Positions 7,934-17,293 of a DNA stretch of 64,000 nucleotides are shown here, one piece after another; position 1 is the stretch's first letter, and the number at the start of each line of letters is the position of its first letter. The notes under the pieces are model-generated. The model was not told the origin of the DNA and searched no databases. It saw only the letters and a list, made by a program, of their open reading frames with translations. Source of the DNA: Methylobacterium platani. Lineage in GTDB: Bacteria; Pseudomonadota; Alphaproteobacteria; Rhizobiales; Beijerinckiaceae. A program made the position numbers and the translations under genes. Location of the stretch: NCBI RefSeq assembly GCF_001653715.1, contig NZ_LWHQ01000021.1:63795-127794 (forward strand), written 5' to 3'.

Positions 7934-8748
7934 GCCCGGGGCTCTCCGGCAGGGACGGCCGGCTCGACCTTGCGCTCGATCACGAACCAGCCGGTGAGCA
8001 TGCCGCGCATGTTGTTCCAGAAGCCCGACAGCAGGACCAGGGCGACGTGCACGACCACGAACAGGACCAGCAGGCTCGCAACGACGAAGTGGACCGTGCG
8101 GGCCGACTGGCGTCCATCGAAGAGCGTCAGAAGGAAGGGAAAGGCCGCGTTCATCGCCGGCGACATCGCGAGCCCGGCCAGCACCTGCACCGGCAGGAGC
8201 ACGAACAGCACGACGAGGTAGGTGAGCTTCTGGATGACGTTGTAGCGCTTGGCCTCGTCTCCTTGAGGGAAGCGCAGCGTCAGGTGCTCCCAAACCGAGG
8301 CCCTGAAATGCCGGATCTGGTCACGGGACGGGATCACACGGAATCGCAGCTGCCCGCTGACCAGACCATAGAGCAGGTAGGCGATGCCGTTCAGGACGAA
8401 AGCCCAGGCGAAGAAGAAGTGCCAGGAACGGCCGCCGGTAAGGTCCTGGTCGCTTGGCAAGGTCGTCCAGGCGGGGAAGCCTCGGTCCGCCGCCTCGCCG
8501 TCGGAGCCGATTGATGAACCGAGCCAGCCCGTCGTGTCGAAGCCATGGCCGAACACCGTCGTCATGCCCTTGGGCGGGTCGTCCTCGGTCTGGGTCATCG
8601 CCATGAGCGGCGCGTCGAAGGTCGAGACCTTGCCCCAGTAAAGGGCCGGGTGGGCGTTAAAGATCTGCAGGCCGCTCATCAGCAGGACCAGCAGGCAGAT
8701 CGCGTTCACCCAGTGGGTGACCCTGATCACGAGGGGATGGCGAAACAT
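7930..8748 (-). CDS. Cytochrome b561-type membrane subunit
   Basis: About 272 aa from the ATG at 8748 (MFRHPLVIRVTHWVNAICLL); the frame is open further up to 8877, so the start is uncertain. The pattern fits a bacterial di-haem b561: helix I with HWVN, a periplasmic loop of about 80 residues holding GHGFDTTGWLG, helix II from SWHFFFAWAFVLNGIAYLL, helix III TYLVVLFVLLPVQVLAG, and helix IV HFVVASLLVLFVVVHVAL with two histidines. Its TGA overlaps the molybdoprotein ATG, making a two-gene electron-transfer unit in the inner membrane. Confidence 0.85.
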   Translation of the reverse strand: MFRHPLVIRVTHWVNAICLLVLLMSGLQIFNAHPALYWGKVSTFDAPLMAMTQTEDDPPKGMTTVFGHGFDTTGWLGSSIGSDGEAADRGFPAWTTLPSDQDLTGGRSWHFFFAWAFVLNGIAYLLYGLVSGQLRFRVIPSRDQIRHFRASVWEHLTLRFPQGDEAKRYNVIQKLTYLVVLFVLLPVQVLAGLAMSPAMNAAFPFLLTLFDGRQSARTVHFVVASLLVLFVVVHVALVLLSGFWNNMRGMLTGWFVIERKVEPAVPAGEPRA

Positions 8749-8889
8749 CCAGCGGCGGCGCTCGACCTCGCCGGTCTCGGGGGCTGATCGGGTCAGGTAG
8801 GTTCGAGCCAAACGGTCTTCCCCGCACTCTGGACGGCCAGGGCGGAGGCCCCTGGGTCGGGGCCTCCGGAAGCGCACGGCGCCTTGAAA

Positions 8890-9126
8890 TCACATGCCGC
8901 GATTCATCATCATCCGCTTCTTCATCATGCGGCGCTTCATCATCTGCTTCCGCATCATGCGCTTCTTCATCATCATCCGCTCGCTGCTGGTCATCCGGAC
9001 CTGGGTGACGTCGGACGGGGCGGCCTGGAGTCCGTTCGGGCCCATCGGGGCGGCCGAGGCGGCGCCGGCACCGAGCGCGAGGCTGCCGAGGACCGAGGCG
9101 GCGAGGGCAAGGGTGGTGATCTTCAT
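8890..9126 (-). CDS. Secreted small protein with a Met/Lys/Arg-only tail
   Basis: 78 aa. A clear Sec signal peptide (MKITTLALAASVLGSLALGA, cleavage likely after ASA) is followed by about 20 ordinary residues and then, from residue 50, almost only Met, Lys and Arg arranged as MMMKKRMMRKQMMKRRMM and onward. The DNA shows this as repeats of catcat and cttcttcat on the plus strand. The strong signal peptide and the start context (AGGAGAC just upstream) argue for a real gene. Function is unknown. A methionine-dense basic tail could bind copper, scavenge oxidants or bind nucleic acid or membrane. The tail could vary in length by slippage. Confidence 0.7.
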   Translation of the reverse strand: MKITTLALAASVLGSLALGAGAASAAPMGPNGLQAAPSDVTQVRMTSSERMMMKKRMMRKQMMKRRMMKKRMMMNRGM

Positions 9127-9420
9127 TCAATGTCTCCTGTACGGGGAAGGAATCCCCTGTCGCACATTGGGAGAAGAGAAGACCCGATCATCAAGTTCCT
9201 GATTTATCGAATAAAAATCCGGCCGCGATGGCTTCGGAGCGCAACAAGCCGGACGCCGAGGCGAAGCCTCGCGCCGCGCCCAGGCCGGGCGTACGCCGAC
9301 TTGTACGGAGGCATGCAGAGGAAAGTTTCAGAGCAGGCCGGTAGCGCAGACATCGAAGGCGACCGCGTGCTCGCTCCCTTGCGATTTCGGGGCTGTCACA
9401 CCGGCGAGTCCCAGTGCGTC

Positions 9421-9588
9421 TCAGCGAGGCGACAGCCGCTTCGGGTTGGGCGCGGAGAAGACGAGGTTCCTCGCCTCGTCGCGGCACTTGGCATCCTCGG
9501 GCCCCTGGATCGGCTCGTTCTGCGTGGGAGCCGTCAGCGTACCCGCAACGAACAGGACGGCGGCGAGCGTGGTCCGCGTACCGCTCAT
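9421..9588 (-). CDS. Small secreted protein, apparently shortened
   Basis: 55 aa starting MSGTRTTLAAVLFVAGTLTA, a signal peptide, then PIQGPEDAKCRDEARNLVFS and a short end KRLSPR. The KCRDEA and VFSAPNPK segments recall small periplasmic alphaproteobacterial proteins that usually carry further residues with a second cysteine. With a single mature Cys this copy may be truncated, though I cannot prove it. The ATG overlaps the stop of the Cys-rich gene by four bases, so the two are translated together. Confidence 0.55.
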   Translation of the reverse strand: MSGTRTTLAAVLFVAGTLTAPTQNEPIQGPEDAKCRDEARNLVFSAPNPKRLSPR

Positions 9589-9821
9589 TTGCCGCCCGTC
9601 GCCGTGTAGGCATCGATGGCGCGCCGGCAGTTCTCCGACAGATCCTTGCGGTGCTTCGTGAAGCACGCCTTCATCTCCTCCCCGGCCGGGTCAAGGCCGC
9701 CGCAGTAGGTTGTGGCGTCGCCGGTGCAGTAGCGCTTGAGGTCTTCCTTTCCGGTCTCAGCAGAGGCCGGCGCGACGAGGGAGAGGCCGAGGACGAACGC
9801 AAGTGTCAGGGGTCGGTTCAT
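9585..9821 (-). CDS. Secreted Cys-rich protein with one GLG1-type repeat
   Basis: 78 aa: a signal peptide (MNRPLTLAFVLGLSLVAPAS, cut after ASA), then a four-cysteine module DLKRYCTGDATTYCGGLDP, MKACFTKHRKDLSENCRRAI. Spacing and residues match the Cys-rich GLG1/FGFR repeat seen singly or in series in alphaproteobacterial periplasmic proteins, where the function is unknown. The four Cys would form two disulfides after export. The start follows GGAGGC in the upstream bases. It forms an ATGA-coupled pair with the shorter secreted protein downstream. Confidence 0.7.
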   Translation of the reverse strand: MNRPLTLAFVLGLSLVAPASAETGKEDLKRYCTGDATTYCGGLDPAGEEMKACFTKHRKDLSENCRRAIDAYTATGGK

Positions 9822-9942
9822 GGAGGCTCCGGTGGGTGGATCGCGGTCGTCGCCCGACGGGCATCGGAACCGATGGGGGGACGGACTCGCTCGCACCAAC
9901 GCGGGAGCCCGCGAAGCGCCCCATGCCCGTCCGTCCGATCCC

Positions 9943-11244
9943 CTATCGTCCGCCCGTGACGGCCCGTACCGGCGCACCGGCGAGGTCGACGGTCGATCCG
10001 ACCGTATCCCTGAGGCCGCTGCCGACGTTGGAAAGGTGCTCGCCGTAGGTCTCGCGGGTCTGCGGGTCGATCAGGGCCACGGGGGCCGCCACCGCCAGCG
10101 CAGCGCCGGTGGCCACCGTCGAGGCGGCCCCGGCGGCCGTGCTCACCAGCCGGTCGCCGATGCCGATCTGCCCGTCCGAGATCGGCTGCCCGTCCGCGAG
10201 CCGCTTGCCCAGCAGGGCGACCACGTCGCCGCTGGCGAACTTGCCGTGGTTCAGGGCGTCGTTCGACTTCACCGAGCTCAGATTCAGCACGGCGACGTTC
10301 TCGCGCGCCAGCTCCGACTTGTAGGGCTCGGCCATCGGGTCAATGGCCCCGAGCCGCACGCTGTCGCCCCAGACGAGGCGCGACACCGCCAGCGCCTGGT
10401 CGTCGCCCGACACCATCAGGGTCAGCCGCGGCCGGTCCTTGCCCATGTCGTGGAAGGCGGCCCGGGCGAGGTCCATGTCGACGTCGGGGGCGGCAAGGAT
10501 GACGTTGCGGATCTTGGGCGCCACGCGCCTGTCGCGTATCGCCATCTGCCGCAGGCTTTCCAAGGTAAGCCAGTTGCCCATCGAGTGGGCCAGCACCGTG
10601 ACCTCGCCGACGTTCGGGTCCTTGGCGAGATCCCGCAGCAGGGTCTCCAGACCGTTGCGCGAGAAGTTGGTGCTCTCGCGGTCGTAGCCGTAGGCGAGCA
10701 CCGAACCGCGGGAGGGCCACGTGAACAGCACCGGCGCGACCTCGGCGCCGGAATCGTGCACGATCTGAGCGAAGCGGAAGACGGCGTCCTCGAACTTGTT
10801 GTTGAAGCCGTGCACGAAGACCAGGACGTGCCGCTTGGCCGAGCCGCGGACGGCCCGGCCGGTCCAGGCTGCGACCTTGGCACGGTCGACGGGGTCGGCG
10901 CGCAGGGCCACGAAGTCCGTGGCGGGGTTGCCCGGAACGGATTTCGGCCACTGCACCGAGCCCGGCTGCCGGATGGCATCGGGCGGGATCGAGACCGCGA
11001 GATCGGTGTAGGTCACCGCCTCGCCGCGCTCGCCCGAGAACAGCACGCCGCGGTCGGTCGCGGACTTGCGCGTGGTCGCGACGAGCATGTCGACGCGGGA
11101 CGTGCCAGCCACATGTGCAGCGTCGACGATGGGCAGCAGCACGCCGGTCGGGCGACCCGCGCATGCGGTCAAGAGGGCGAACGGCAACACGATACACGAG
11201 GCCCGCAACCCGCGGCCCGACCCAAACGTACCCAACACCCGCAT
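9943..11244 (-). CDS. DUF900 alpha/beta-hydrolase lipoprotein
   Basis: 433 aa from the ATG at 11244, whose product opens with a lipoprotein signal (hydrophobic SCIVLPFALLTAC, lipobox LTAC). The core follows the DUF900 family: MLVATTRKSATDRGVLFSGE, the oxyanion region VLVFVHGFNNKFEDAVFRFA, TWPSRGSVLAYGYDRES, and the nucleophile elbow VLAHSMGNWLTLESLRQM, then IRNVILAAPDVDMD and LMVSGDDQALAVS. These are serine esterase or lipase-like enzymes of unknown substrate, here tethered to the envelope. The C-terminal 90 residues are Ala/Gly-rich. It is transcribed away from the MHYT kinase with a 288-base gap. Confidence 0.8.
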   Translation of the reverse strand: MRVLGTFGSGRGLRASCIVLPFALLTACAGRPTGVLLPIVDAAHVAGTSRVDMLVATTRKSATDRGVLFSGERGEAVTYTDLAVSIPPDAIRQPGSVQWPKSVPGNPATDFVALRADPVDRAKVAAWTGRAVRGSAKRHVLVFVHGFNNKFEDAVFRFAQIVHDSGAEVAPVLFTWPSRGSVLAYGYDRESTNFSRNGLETLLRDLAKDPNVGEVTVLAHSMGNWLTLESLRQMAIRDRRVAPKIRNVILAAPDVDMDLARAAFHDMGKDRPRLTLMVSGDDQALAVSRLVWGDSVRLGAIDPMAEPYKSELARENVAVLNLSSVKSNDALNHGKFASGDVVALLGKRLADGQPISDGQIGIGDRLVSTAAGAASTVATGAALAVAAPVALIDPQTRETYGEHLSNVGSGLRDTVGSTVDLAGAPVRAVTGGR

Positions 11245-11532
11245 CCCCAAGCCCGAACTTGCCGCGAGCCTGGACGAGCGGGCGGTAAACAAACCGTCAA
11301 GGCATGGACCCACTACGACGCGATTGCGGCGGCGGGCCGTCCTCGACGGAGGTTTCGGGAAGAGTGTGGCGGCACGTCACACCCGGGGTTGGCTCGGCGA
11401 CACGATACGACCGCTCACATACGACGCGCCATCAGGTCGGCCGGAGGCACAAAGCCCCCCGCCGTGACTTTGCTTCCTTTGATCCGCCCTCGCCGGCGGT
11501 CCGACATAGAACCGAGCCCCTCCGGATTGCCC

Positions 11533-14193
11533 ATGGTCCACACCGGCTACGACCTCGCCCTCGTCGCGCTCTCCATCGCCATCGCGGTGTTCGCCTCCTA
11601 CACCGCGCTCGACCTGGGCGGCCGCGTCCGGGGAGCGGCTGCGGGAGTGCGCTGGGCTTGGGTGGCGCTTGCGTCGCTGGCGATGGGCGGCGGCATCTGG
11701 GCGATGCACTTCGTCGGCATGCTCGCCTTCGAGATGGGCATGCCGGCCGCCTACGATCTCGGGATCACGGTCGCCTCGCTGCTGATCGCCATTGCCGCCA
11801 CCGGCGCCGCGTTCGCCTGGGTCAGCCGCGAGGGGGCGGGGACGCGGGACGTCCTCGTCAGCGGCCTGCTGATGGGCGTCGGCGTGGCAGGGATGCACTA
11901 CACCGGCATGGCCGCGATGCGGTTGCCGGGCAACCTCGCCTACAGCCTGCCCGTCGTCGCGGTGTCCGTCGCCATCGCGGTGACGGCCGCGACCGCCGCG
12001 CTCTGGCTGACCTTCCGGCAGAATAGCGTCTGGCAGAAGCTCGCCGCGGCGTGCGTGATGGGGCTCACCGTCGCGGGCATGCACTACACGGGCATGGCGG
12101 CGGCGACCTTCACCGCCGAGGCGGCGGGTGCCCATGCTGCGCACGCGACCGCACTCGGCGTAAACCAACAGAACCTGGCCCTGGCGGTCGCGGGCGTGAC
12201 CTTCGTCATCCTGTTCCTGGCGATGATGGCAGGCTCTTTCGACCAGCGCCGGATACAGCGGCGACTGCACGTCAGCGAGGAGCGCTTCCGCTCGGCGGTG
12301 CGGGCGGTGGACGGGGTGATGTGGACTGCCGACGCCCTCGGCAACCTCGTCGAGGAGCAGCCCGGGTGGGAGCAGATCTCCGGGCAGACCTTCGCCGAGT
12401 ACCGCGGCGGTGGCTGGACGACAGCCATCCATCCCGAGGACTTGGCGGAAACGCGACGGGTCTGGACGGCGGCGGTCAGGGGCGGGACGCCGTACGTCGT
12501 CGAGCACCGGGTCCGGTCGCCGGACGGCGCCTGGCGGTACCATTCGGTGCGCGCCGTACCGGTGCGCGACGCCGACGGTGCGGTCCGGGAATGGGTCGGG
12601 GTCCATGCGGACGTCACGGAGCGCCGCGCGTTCGAGACAGAGCTCAAAGACGCCCGCGACGCCGCCGAGGAGCACAGCCGAGCCAAGAGTCGCTTCCTCG
12701 CCAACATGAGCCACGAACTCCGGACGCCGCTGTCCGCGGTGATCGGCTACTCCGAGATGCTGGAGGAGGAGGCGGAGGAACTCGGCCAGGATAGCCTCCT
12801 GAAGGACCTCGGCAAGATCAAGTCGAACGCCCAGCACCTGCTCGGGCTGATCAACGACGTGCTCGACCTGTCCAAGGTCGAGGCCGAGAAGATGGAGCTC
12901 TACCCCGAGGACATCGACGTGGCGGCCTTCGTCACGGACGCCGCCGGCACCGTGGAGGGGCTGGTCGCCAAGAAGGGCAACGTCCTCGCGTTGGACGTCG
13001 CCGGCGACGTCGGCCGTGCGCGCACGGACGCGACCAAGCTGCGCCAATGCGTCTTCAACCTGCTCTCGAACGCCGCCAAGTTCACCGAGGGCGGCACCAT
13101 CACCCTGAGGGCCGCCCGCGACGTCGACCCGTCCGGCGACTGGCTTCTGTTCACGGTGGCGGACACCGGTATCGGCATGAGCCCGGAGCAGGTCGGGCGC
13201 CTGTTCGAGCGGTTCACCCAGGCCGACGAGAGCACCACGCGCAACTACGGCGGCACAGGCCTCGGCCTGGCGCTGAGCCGTGCCTTCGCCCAGCTGCTCG
13301 GCGGCGACATCACGGTCGACAGCGTCGAGGGCGAGGGGACGAGCTTCACCCTGCGCGTCCCGGCGGCGGCTCCCGAGCAGGCCGTCGAGGCGGCACCGGC
13401 ACCTCGCGAGAACCAGGTGACCGTGGGCGACCTCGTGCTGGTCATCGACGACGAGGCCAACCAACGCGAGCTGATGACCCGGTTCCTCGAACGCCAACGC
13501 TTCGCCGTTCGCACGGCGGGGAACGGGCGTACAGGGCTCGACCTCGCCCGGTCGCTCAAGCCGCGGGCGATCCTGCTCGACGTGATGATGCCGGAGATGG
13601 ACGGCTGGTCGGTGCTCGCCGCCCTCAAGGCCGATCCGGACACCGCAGGCATCCCGGTGGTCATGGTCAGCTTCGTCGCGGACGCGGCGCTCAGCGCCTC
13701 GCTCGGTGCGGTCGAGGCGATTCCGAAGCCCGTGGACTGGGGACGCCTCCGGACGGTCCTGGACCAGTTCCGGGCAGCCGACGGCGACGTGCTCGTGGTC
13801 GACGACGACGCCGATATGCGCCACCGGCTCCGGACGGTGCTGGAGCGCAACGGCTGGACCGTTCGCGAGGCCGGGGACGGGCGCGAGGCGCTCGACCAGG
13901 TCCGGCACGGGGTGCCCCGCCTCGTCCTGCTCGATCTGACGATGCCGGTGATGGACGGCTTCTCGTTCCTCGACCGCCTCCGGGTCCTGCCCGGCTGCGC
14001 CGACGTCCCCGTGGTGGTGCTGAGCGCCAGGGACATCACGGCGGGAGAGCGCGACCGCCTTTCCGAGGCCGACCGCATCCTGCGGAAGGGCGACGCCAGC
14101 CTGCAGGACATCGCCACCGAGTTGCGCAAGCTCGACAACCGGCATGTCGATGGCGAGGAACGGGTCACGGCGGGTGCGGACCTGGGCGCCTGA
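11533..14193 (+). CDS. MHYT-domain hybrid histidine kinase with two receiver domains
   Basis: 886 aa. Residues 1-235 form a seven-helix MHYT sensor with the repeated motif (MHFVGM, then GMHYTGM twice), thought to bind a metal such as copper and to sense gases or redox. A PAS domain follows (about 245-360), then HisKA with His394 in FLANMSHELRTPL, a HATPase domain (LLSNAAKFTEGG, DTGIGM, GGTGLGLAL), REC1 with Asp683 (LLDVMMPEMDG) and REC2 with Asp801 (LLDLTMPVMDG). The protein sits in the inner membrane. No output regulator is adjacent. The start is the ATG at the beginning of the first membrane helix; the open frame upstream is not coding. Confidence 0.9.
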   Translation: MVHTGYDLALVALSIAIAVFASYTALDLGGRVRGAAAGVRWAWVALASLAMGGGIWAMHFVGMLAFEMGMPAAYDLGITVASLLIAIAATGAAFAWVSREGAGTRDVLVSGLLMGVGVAGMHYTGMAAMRLPGNLAYSLPVVAVSVAIAVTAATAALWLTFRQNSVWQKLAAACVMGLTVAGMHYTGMAAATFTAEAAGAHAAHATALGVNQQNLALAVAGVTFVILFLAMMAGSFDQRRIQRRLHVSEERFRSAVRAVDGVMWTADALGNLVEEQPGWEQISGQTFAEYRGGGWTTAIHPEDLAETRRVWTAAVRGGTPYVVEHRVRSPDGAWRYHSVRAVPVRDADGAVREWVGVHADVTERRAFETELKDARDAAEEHSRAKSRFLANMSHELRTPLSAVIGYSEMLEEEAEELGQDSLLKDLGKIKSNAQHLLGLINDVLDLSKVEAEKMELYPEDIDVAAFVTDAAGTVEGLVAKKGNVLALDVAGDVGRARTDATKLRQCVFNLLSNAAKFTEGGTITLRAARDVDPSGDWLLFTVADTGIGMSPEQVGRLFERFTQADESTTRNYGGTGLGLALSRAFAQLLGGDITVDSVEGEGTSFTLRVPAAAPEQAVEAAPAPRENQVTVGDLVLVIDDEANQRELMTRFLERQRFAVRTAGNGRTGLDLARSLKPRAILLDVMMPEMDGWSVLAALKADPDTAGIPVVMVSFVADAALSASLGAVEAIPKPVDWGRLRTVLDQFRAADGDVLVVDDDADMRHRLRTVLERNGWTVREAGDGREALDQVRHGVPRLVLLDLTMPVMDGFSFLDRLRVLPGCADVPVVVLSARDITAGERDRLSEADRILRKGDASLQDIATELRKLDNRHVDGEERVTAGADLGA

Positions 14194-14197
14194 ACGA

Positions 14198-14236
14198 CCC
14201 ATGACGTCTTCCAGTATCCCTGGAAGACGTCATGGG
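14198..14236 (+). terminator. 17-bp hairpin just after the MHYT kinase
   Basis: The arms CCCATGACGTCTTCCAG and CTGGAAGACGTCATGGG pair perfectly around the loop TATCC, four bases after the stop codon. It has no U-run, so it could be a terminator aided by Rho, an mRNA 3' stabiliser, or a protein site. Confidence 0.6.
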
Positions 14237-14702
14237 ATCGGGCGCAAGGTTTCCGGAACGGCGGGGACCGTCAGGGGCGTCCACATCCGGCGGACGTCCG
14301 GACCGACGCTGGTTCTCGCCCGACCGTAGGGCCGCGGTTTCCCCATCCTCCAGGGGGGCGATCCTCCCCGTGTTGGCCGCCGACCGAGACGTGCGGGCTC
14401 AAGCGGCCAAGGTGCTCGAAGTCGTGCTCGGAGGCGGTGGTGACGGCTCGCTCGAAGGAGGCGTCGGCCTGCCTTGTGCATCCTGACGATGCTTAAACAC
14501 TCGGCGCCGTCGACATCTGAGCCCGACGCGGGAATGGCGCCGACTCGCGACCGACCTCGAAACCCTGCCGTTCGAGAACCTCTCGACACTTCCGGGGTTT
14601 GCCGCAATTCCGAACGGGAGGGCCGCTAGGGCGTCGGGCATCCGAAGTCCCGCGGCAGGGCTGCCCACCCACGGCTACCCCCCGATTACACTATTCCTGA
14701 CG
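14237..14702. other. Intergenic stretch between two kinases, no gene seen
   Basis: About 465 bases. Short frames exist on both strands but none has a start signal or codon bias. The stretch must hold the promoter of the downstream kinase; I see no clear operator. Confidence 0.5.
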
Positions 14703-16838
14703 ATGACCGACCCCATGGCCTTCCTTGCGGGCGGCGGCGAGGCCGCCCGCATGATCCGCGAACGCGACTGGACCGGGCACCCACTGGGTCATCCGGCGGG
14801 CTGGCCGGCCGAGTTCCGTGCGGCCCTGTCACTGGTCCTGAACTCGCCCGAGAGCATGATCCTGGCCTGGGGGCCGGACCTGCACTTCTTTTTCAACGAC
14901 GCCTACTTCCCGCTGCTCGGGCCCCGTCTGACCTGGGCGATGGGCGAGCGCTTCGACCGGGTCTGGGCGGATGCGTGGGAGCAGGCGAAGCCGATCATCG
15001 ACGCGGCGTTCGGGGGCCGCGCCGAACGCTTCGTCGACCTGCCATGGAAACTGGATACCGACCGGGGTCAACGGGACACTTGGTTCACGTTCTCCTACTC
15101 GCGGGTCCTCGACGCCGCCGGTCTGGTCGCCGGGCTGTTCATCCTCACCAACGAGACCACCGCGCGCGTGCTCGGCGATGCGGCCCTTCGCGAGAGCGAG
15201 GCACTGGCCCGCGAGAATGTAGAGCGCGTCCGGCTCTCGCTCGCGGCCGGTGCGATCATCGGGACCTGGGTCTGGGACATACCCGGTGACCGCTTCACCG
15301 TGGACGAGGCGTTCGCCCTGAACTTCGGACTCGACCCGGCCCTCGGACGCAGCGGCATCAGTTTGGCGAAGGTCGTCGAGACGGTGCATCCCGACGACCA
15401 GGCCGGGCTGGCCGAGGCTATCGGTCAGGCCGTCGCGCGCGGGGGCCGCTACGCCCACCAGTATCGGGTCCGGCGTCGGGACGGCCGGTATTATTGGCTT
15501 GAGGCCAACGGGCACGTCGAACACGGCCCCGACGGGACGCCGGTGCGTTTCCCCGGTGTGCTGCTCGACATCGAGGAGCGGCGTGCCGTGGAGGCCGAGC
15601 GCGACCGCGCGCTGACCGAACTGAGGGACCTCAATGAGCGGTTGGAACAGCGCGTCGAGGAGCGCACCGCCGCCCTGCAGATGGCCGAGACGCAGCTGCG
15701 CCAGTCGCAGAAGATGGAGGCGGTCGGGCAACTGACGGGGGGGCTGGCCCACGACTTCAACAACCTTCTGGCCGGTATCTCGGGCTCCCTGGAGATGATC
15801 GGCAGCCGCCTGGCGCAGGGGCGGATCGCGGACGTCGAGAAGTACATGACGGTGGCGCAAGGGGCCGCGCGCCGGGCGGCGGCACTGACCCACCGGCTCC
15901 TGGCCTTCTCCCGGCGCCAGACCCTCGACCCGAAGACGACGGACGTGAACCGGCTTGTCGAGGGCATGGAGGACATGATCCGACGCACAGTCGGCCCGGC
16001 CATCGCGGTCGAGGTGGTCGGGGCGAGCGGCCTGTGGCCCGCCCTGGTCGATCCGCCGCAGTTGGAGAACGCCCTCCTGAACCTGTGCATCAACGCCCGC
16101 GACGCGATGCCGGACGGGGGGCGCATCACGGTCGAGACCGCCAATCGCTGGCTCGACGAGCGCGGGGCGAGGGAGCGCGACCTGGAGCCGGGCCAGTACC
16201 TGTCGCTCTGCGTGACCGACACCGGCACCGGAATGCCGGCGGACGTGATCGCCAAGGCGTTCGACCCCTTCTTCACGACGAAGCCCGTGGGCCAGGGCAC
16301 GGGGCTCGGCCTCTCCATGATCTACGGATTCGCGCGGCAGTCCGGCGGGCATGCCCGGATCTACTCCGAGGTCGGCATGGGCACGACCGTGTGCCTCTAT
16401 CTCCCGCGCCACCACGGAGCGGTCGAGGAGGACATCGCGTCCGTGGGCTCCGGCCTCCCCCGTTCGGAGCAGGGCGAGACCGTGCTGGTGGTCGACGACG
16501 AACCGAGCGTGCGCATGCTGGTCACCGACATCCTGGAGGATCTCGGCTACGTGGCCATCGAGGCCGCCGACAGCGTCGCCGGCCTCAAGGTGCTGCAGTC
16601 CGACGCGCGCATCGACCTGCTGGTCACGGACGTCGGATTACCGGGGGGCATGAACGGACGCCAGATGGCGGACGCCGCGCGGATCGGGCGTCCGGACCTG
16701 AAGGTCCTGTTCGTGACCGGCTACGCGGAGAACGCCGTCGTCGGGAACGGGCATCTCGAACCGGGCATGGCGGTCCTGACAAAGCCGTTCGCGGTCGAGA
16801 CCATGGCCGAGAGGGTCAGGGCGATGATCGAGGCCTGA
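14703..16838 (+). CDS. Soluble PAS hybrid histidine kinase
   Basis: 711 aa, no membrane helix. The N-terminal 150 residues form the PAS-like module found in several kinases here (WTGHPLGHPAGWPAEF, then MILAWGPDLHFFFNDAY). A PAS_3-type domain follows (about 170-295, YRVRRRDGRYYWLEANG), then a coiled coil ([16 protein letters not shown]), HisKA with His350 ([16 protein letters not shown]), HATPase ([33 protein letters not shown]) and a REC with Asp643 ([11 protein letters not shown]). The last 370 residues are closely alike to those of the kinase at 31781, pointing to local duplication. It could signal by phosphorelay to a separate Hpt or regulator not present in the window. Confidence 0.9.
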   Translation: MTDPMAFLAGGGEAARMIRERDWTGHPLGHPAGWPAEFRAALSLVLNSPESMILAWGPDLHFFFNDAYFPLLGPRLTWAMGERFDRVWADAWEQAKPIIDAAFGGRAERFVDLPWKLDTDRGQRDTWFTFSYSRVLDAAGLVAGLFILTNETTARVLGDAALRESEALARENVERVRLSLAAGAIIGTWVWDIPGDRFTVDEAFALNFGLDPALGRSGISLAKVVETVHPDDQAGLAEAIGQAVARGGRYAHQYRVRRRDGRYYWLEANGHVEHGPDGTPVRFPGVLLDIEERRAVEAERDRALTELRDLNERLEQRVEERTAALQMAETQLRQSQKMEAVGQLTGGLAHDFNNLLAGISGSLEMIGSRLAQGRIADVEKYMTVAQGAARRAAALTHRLLAFSRRQTLDPKTTDVNRLVEGMEDMIRRTVGPAIAVEVVGASGLWPALVDPPQLENALLNLCINARDAMPDGGRITVETANRWLDERGARERDLEPGQYLSLCVTDTGTGMPADVIAKAFDPFFTTKPVGQGTGLGLSMIYGFARQSGGHARIYSEVGMGTTVCLYLPRHHGAVEEDIASVGSGLPRSEQGETVLVVDDEPSVRMLVTDILEDLGYVAIEAADSVAGLKVLQSDARIDLLVTDVGLPGGMNGRQMADAARIGRPDLKVLFVTGYAENAVVGNGHLEPGMAVLTKPFAVETMAERVRAMIEA

Positions 16839-16915
16839 GCGGGTCCGCTGGCGGATGTCGGCTAACTGCCCCGGGTCAGGTCGGCAACGACCAGCTCGTG
16901 TGTCCCCGTCCCGTA

Positions 16916-17287
16916 TCAGGCGGCGAACCGCTGGATGGCGGCGACGATCCGGCGCCGGTCGAACGGCTTGCCGAAGACCACCCCGCGGGCGGGGATCTGG
17001 GCGGCGTCCCAGGGCTGAGACGAGACCATCAGCAACTCGATGGGTGGCCAGCGGTCGCGGATCGACAGGGCCAGCGCCATGCCGGCGGTGGAACCGCGCA
17101 TGTCGAGGTCGGTGAACACGGTCCGGATGTCCGGGCGCGTCTCCAGGATGCGGATCGCGTCGGCCACGGTGGTGGCCTCGATGGCCTCGCAGCCGGCGTT
17201 CTCGACGAAGTCCACCAGGGACAGCATCAGGATCGGGTCGTCCTCGACGACGAGCACGATGGCGTGGTTGGGGTGCAACTCGGTCAT
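16916..17287 (-). CDS. Single-domain response regulator
   Basis: 123 aa, one receiver domain and no output domain. Acidic pocket in VLVVEDDPILML, phospho-acceptor Asp60 in VFTDLDM, Ser89/Ser90 and Lys107 (VVFGKPF) at the expected places. It starts only six bases after the stop of the HWE kinase, so it is very likely its partner. Single-domain receivers beside HWE kinases often act as phosphate sinks or shuttles. It matches no DNA-binding regulator. Confidence 0.88.
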   Translation of the reverse strand: MTELHPNHAIVLVVEDDPILMLSLVDFVENAGCEAIEATTVADAIRILETRPDIRTVFTDLDMRGSTAGMALALSIRDRWPPIELLMVSSQPWDAAQIPARGVVFGKPFDRRRIVAAIQRFAA

Positions 17288-17293
17288 CTGGGA

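Noticed and set aside
9736..11532. Upstream extension of the MHYT kinase frame to 9736
   Set aside because: It runs antisense to the DUF900 lipoprotein gene and reads Arg/Gly/His-rich. The first membrane helix begins at the ATG 11533.
11377..14202. A 941-codon open frame on the minus strand opposite the MHYT kinase
   Set aside because: It is the mirror of a gene with strong domain content; at this GC antisense frames stay open. No start signal and no recognisable protein pattern.
14829..16415. 528-codon minus-strand frame opposite the kinase at 14703
   Set aside because: Mirror of a clear hybrid kinase with no independent start signal.
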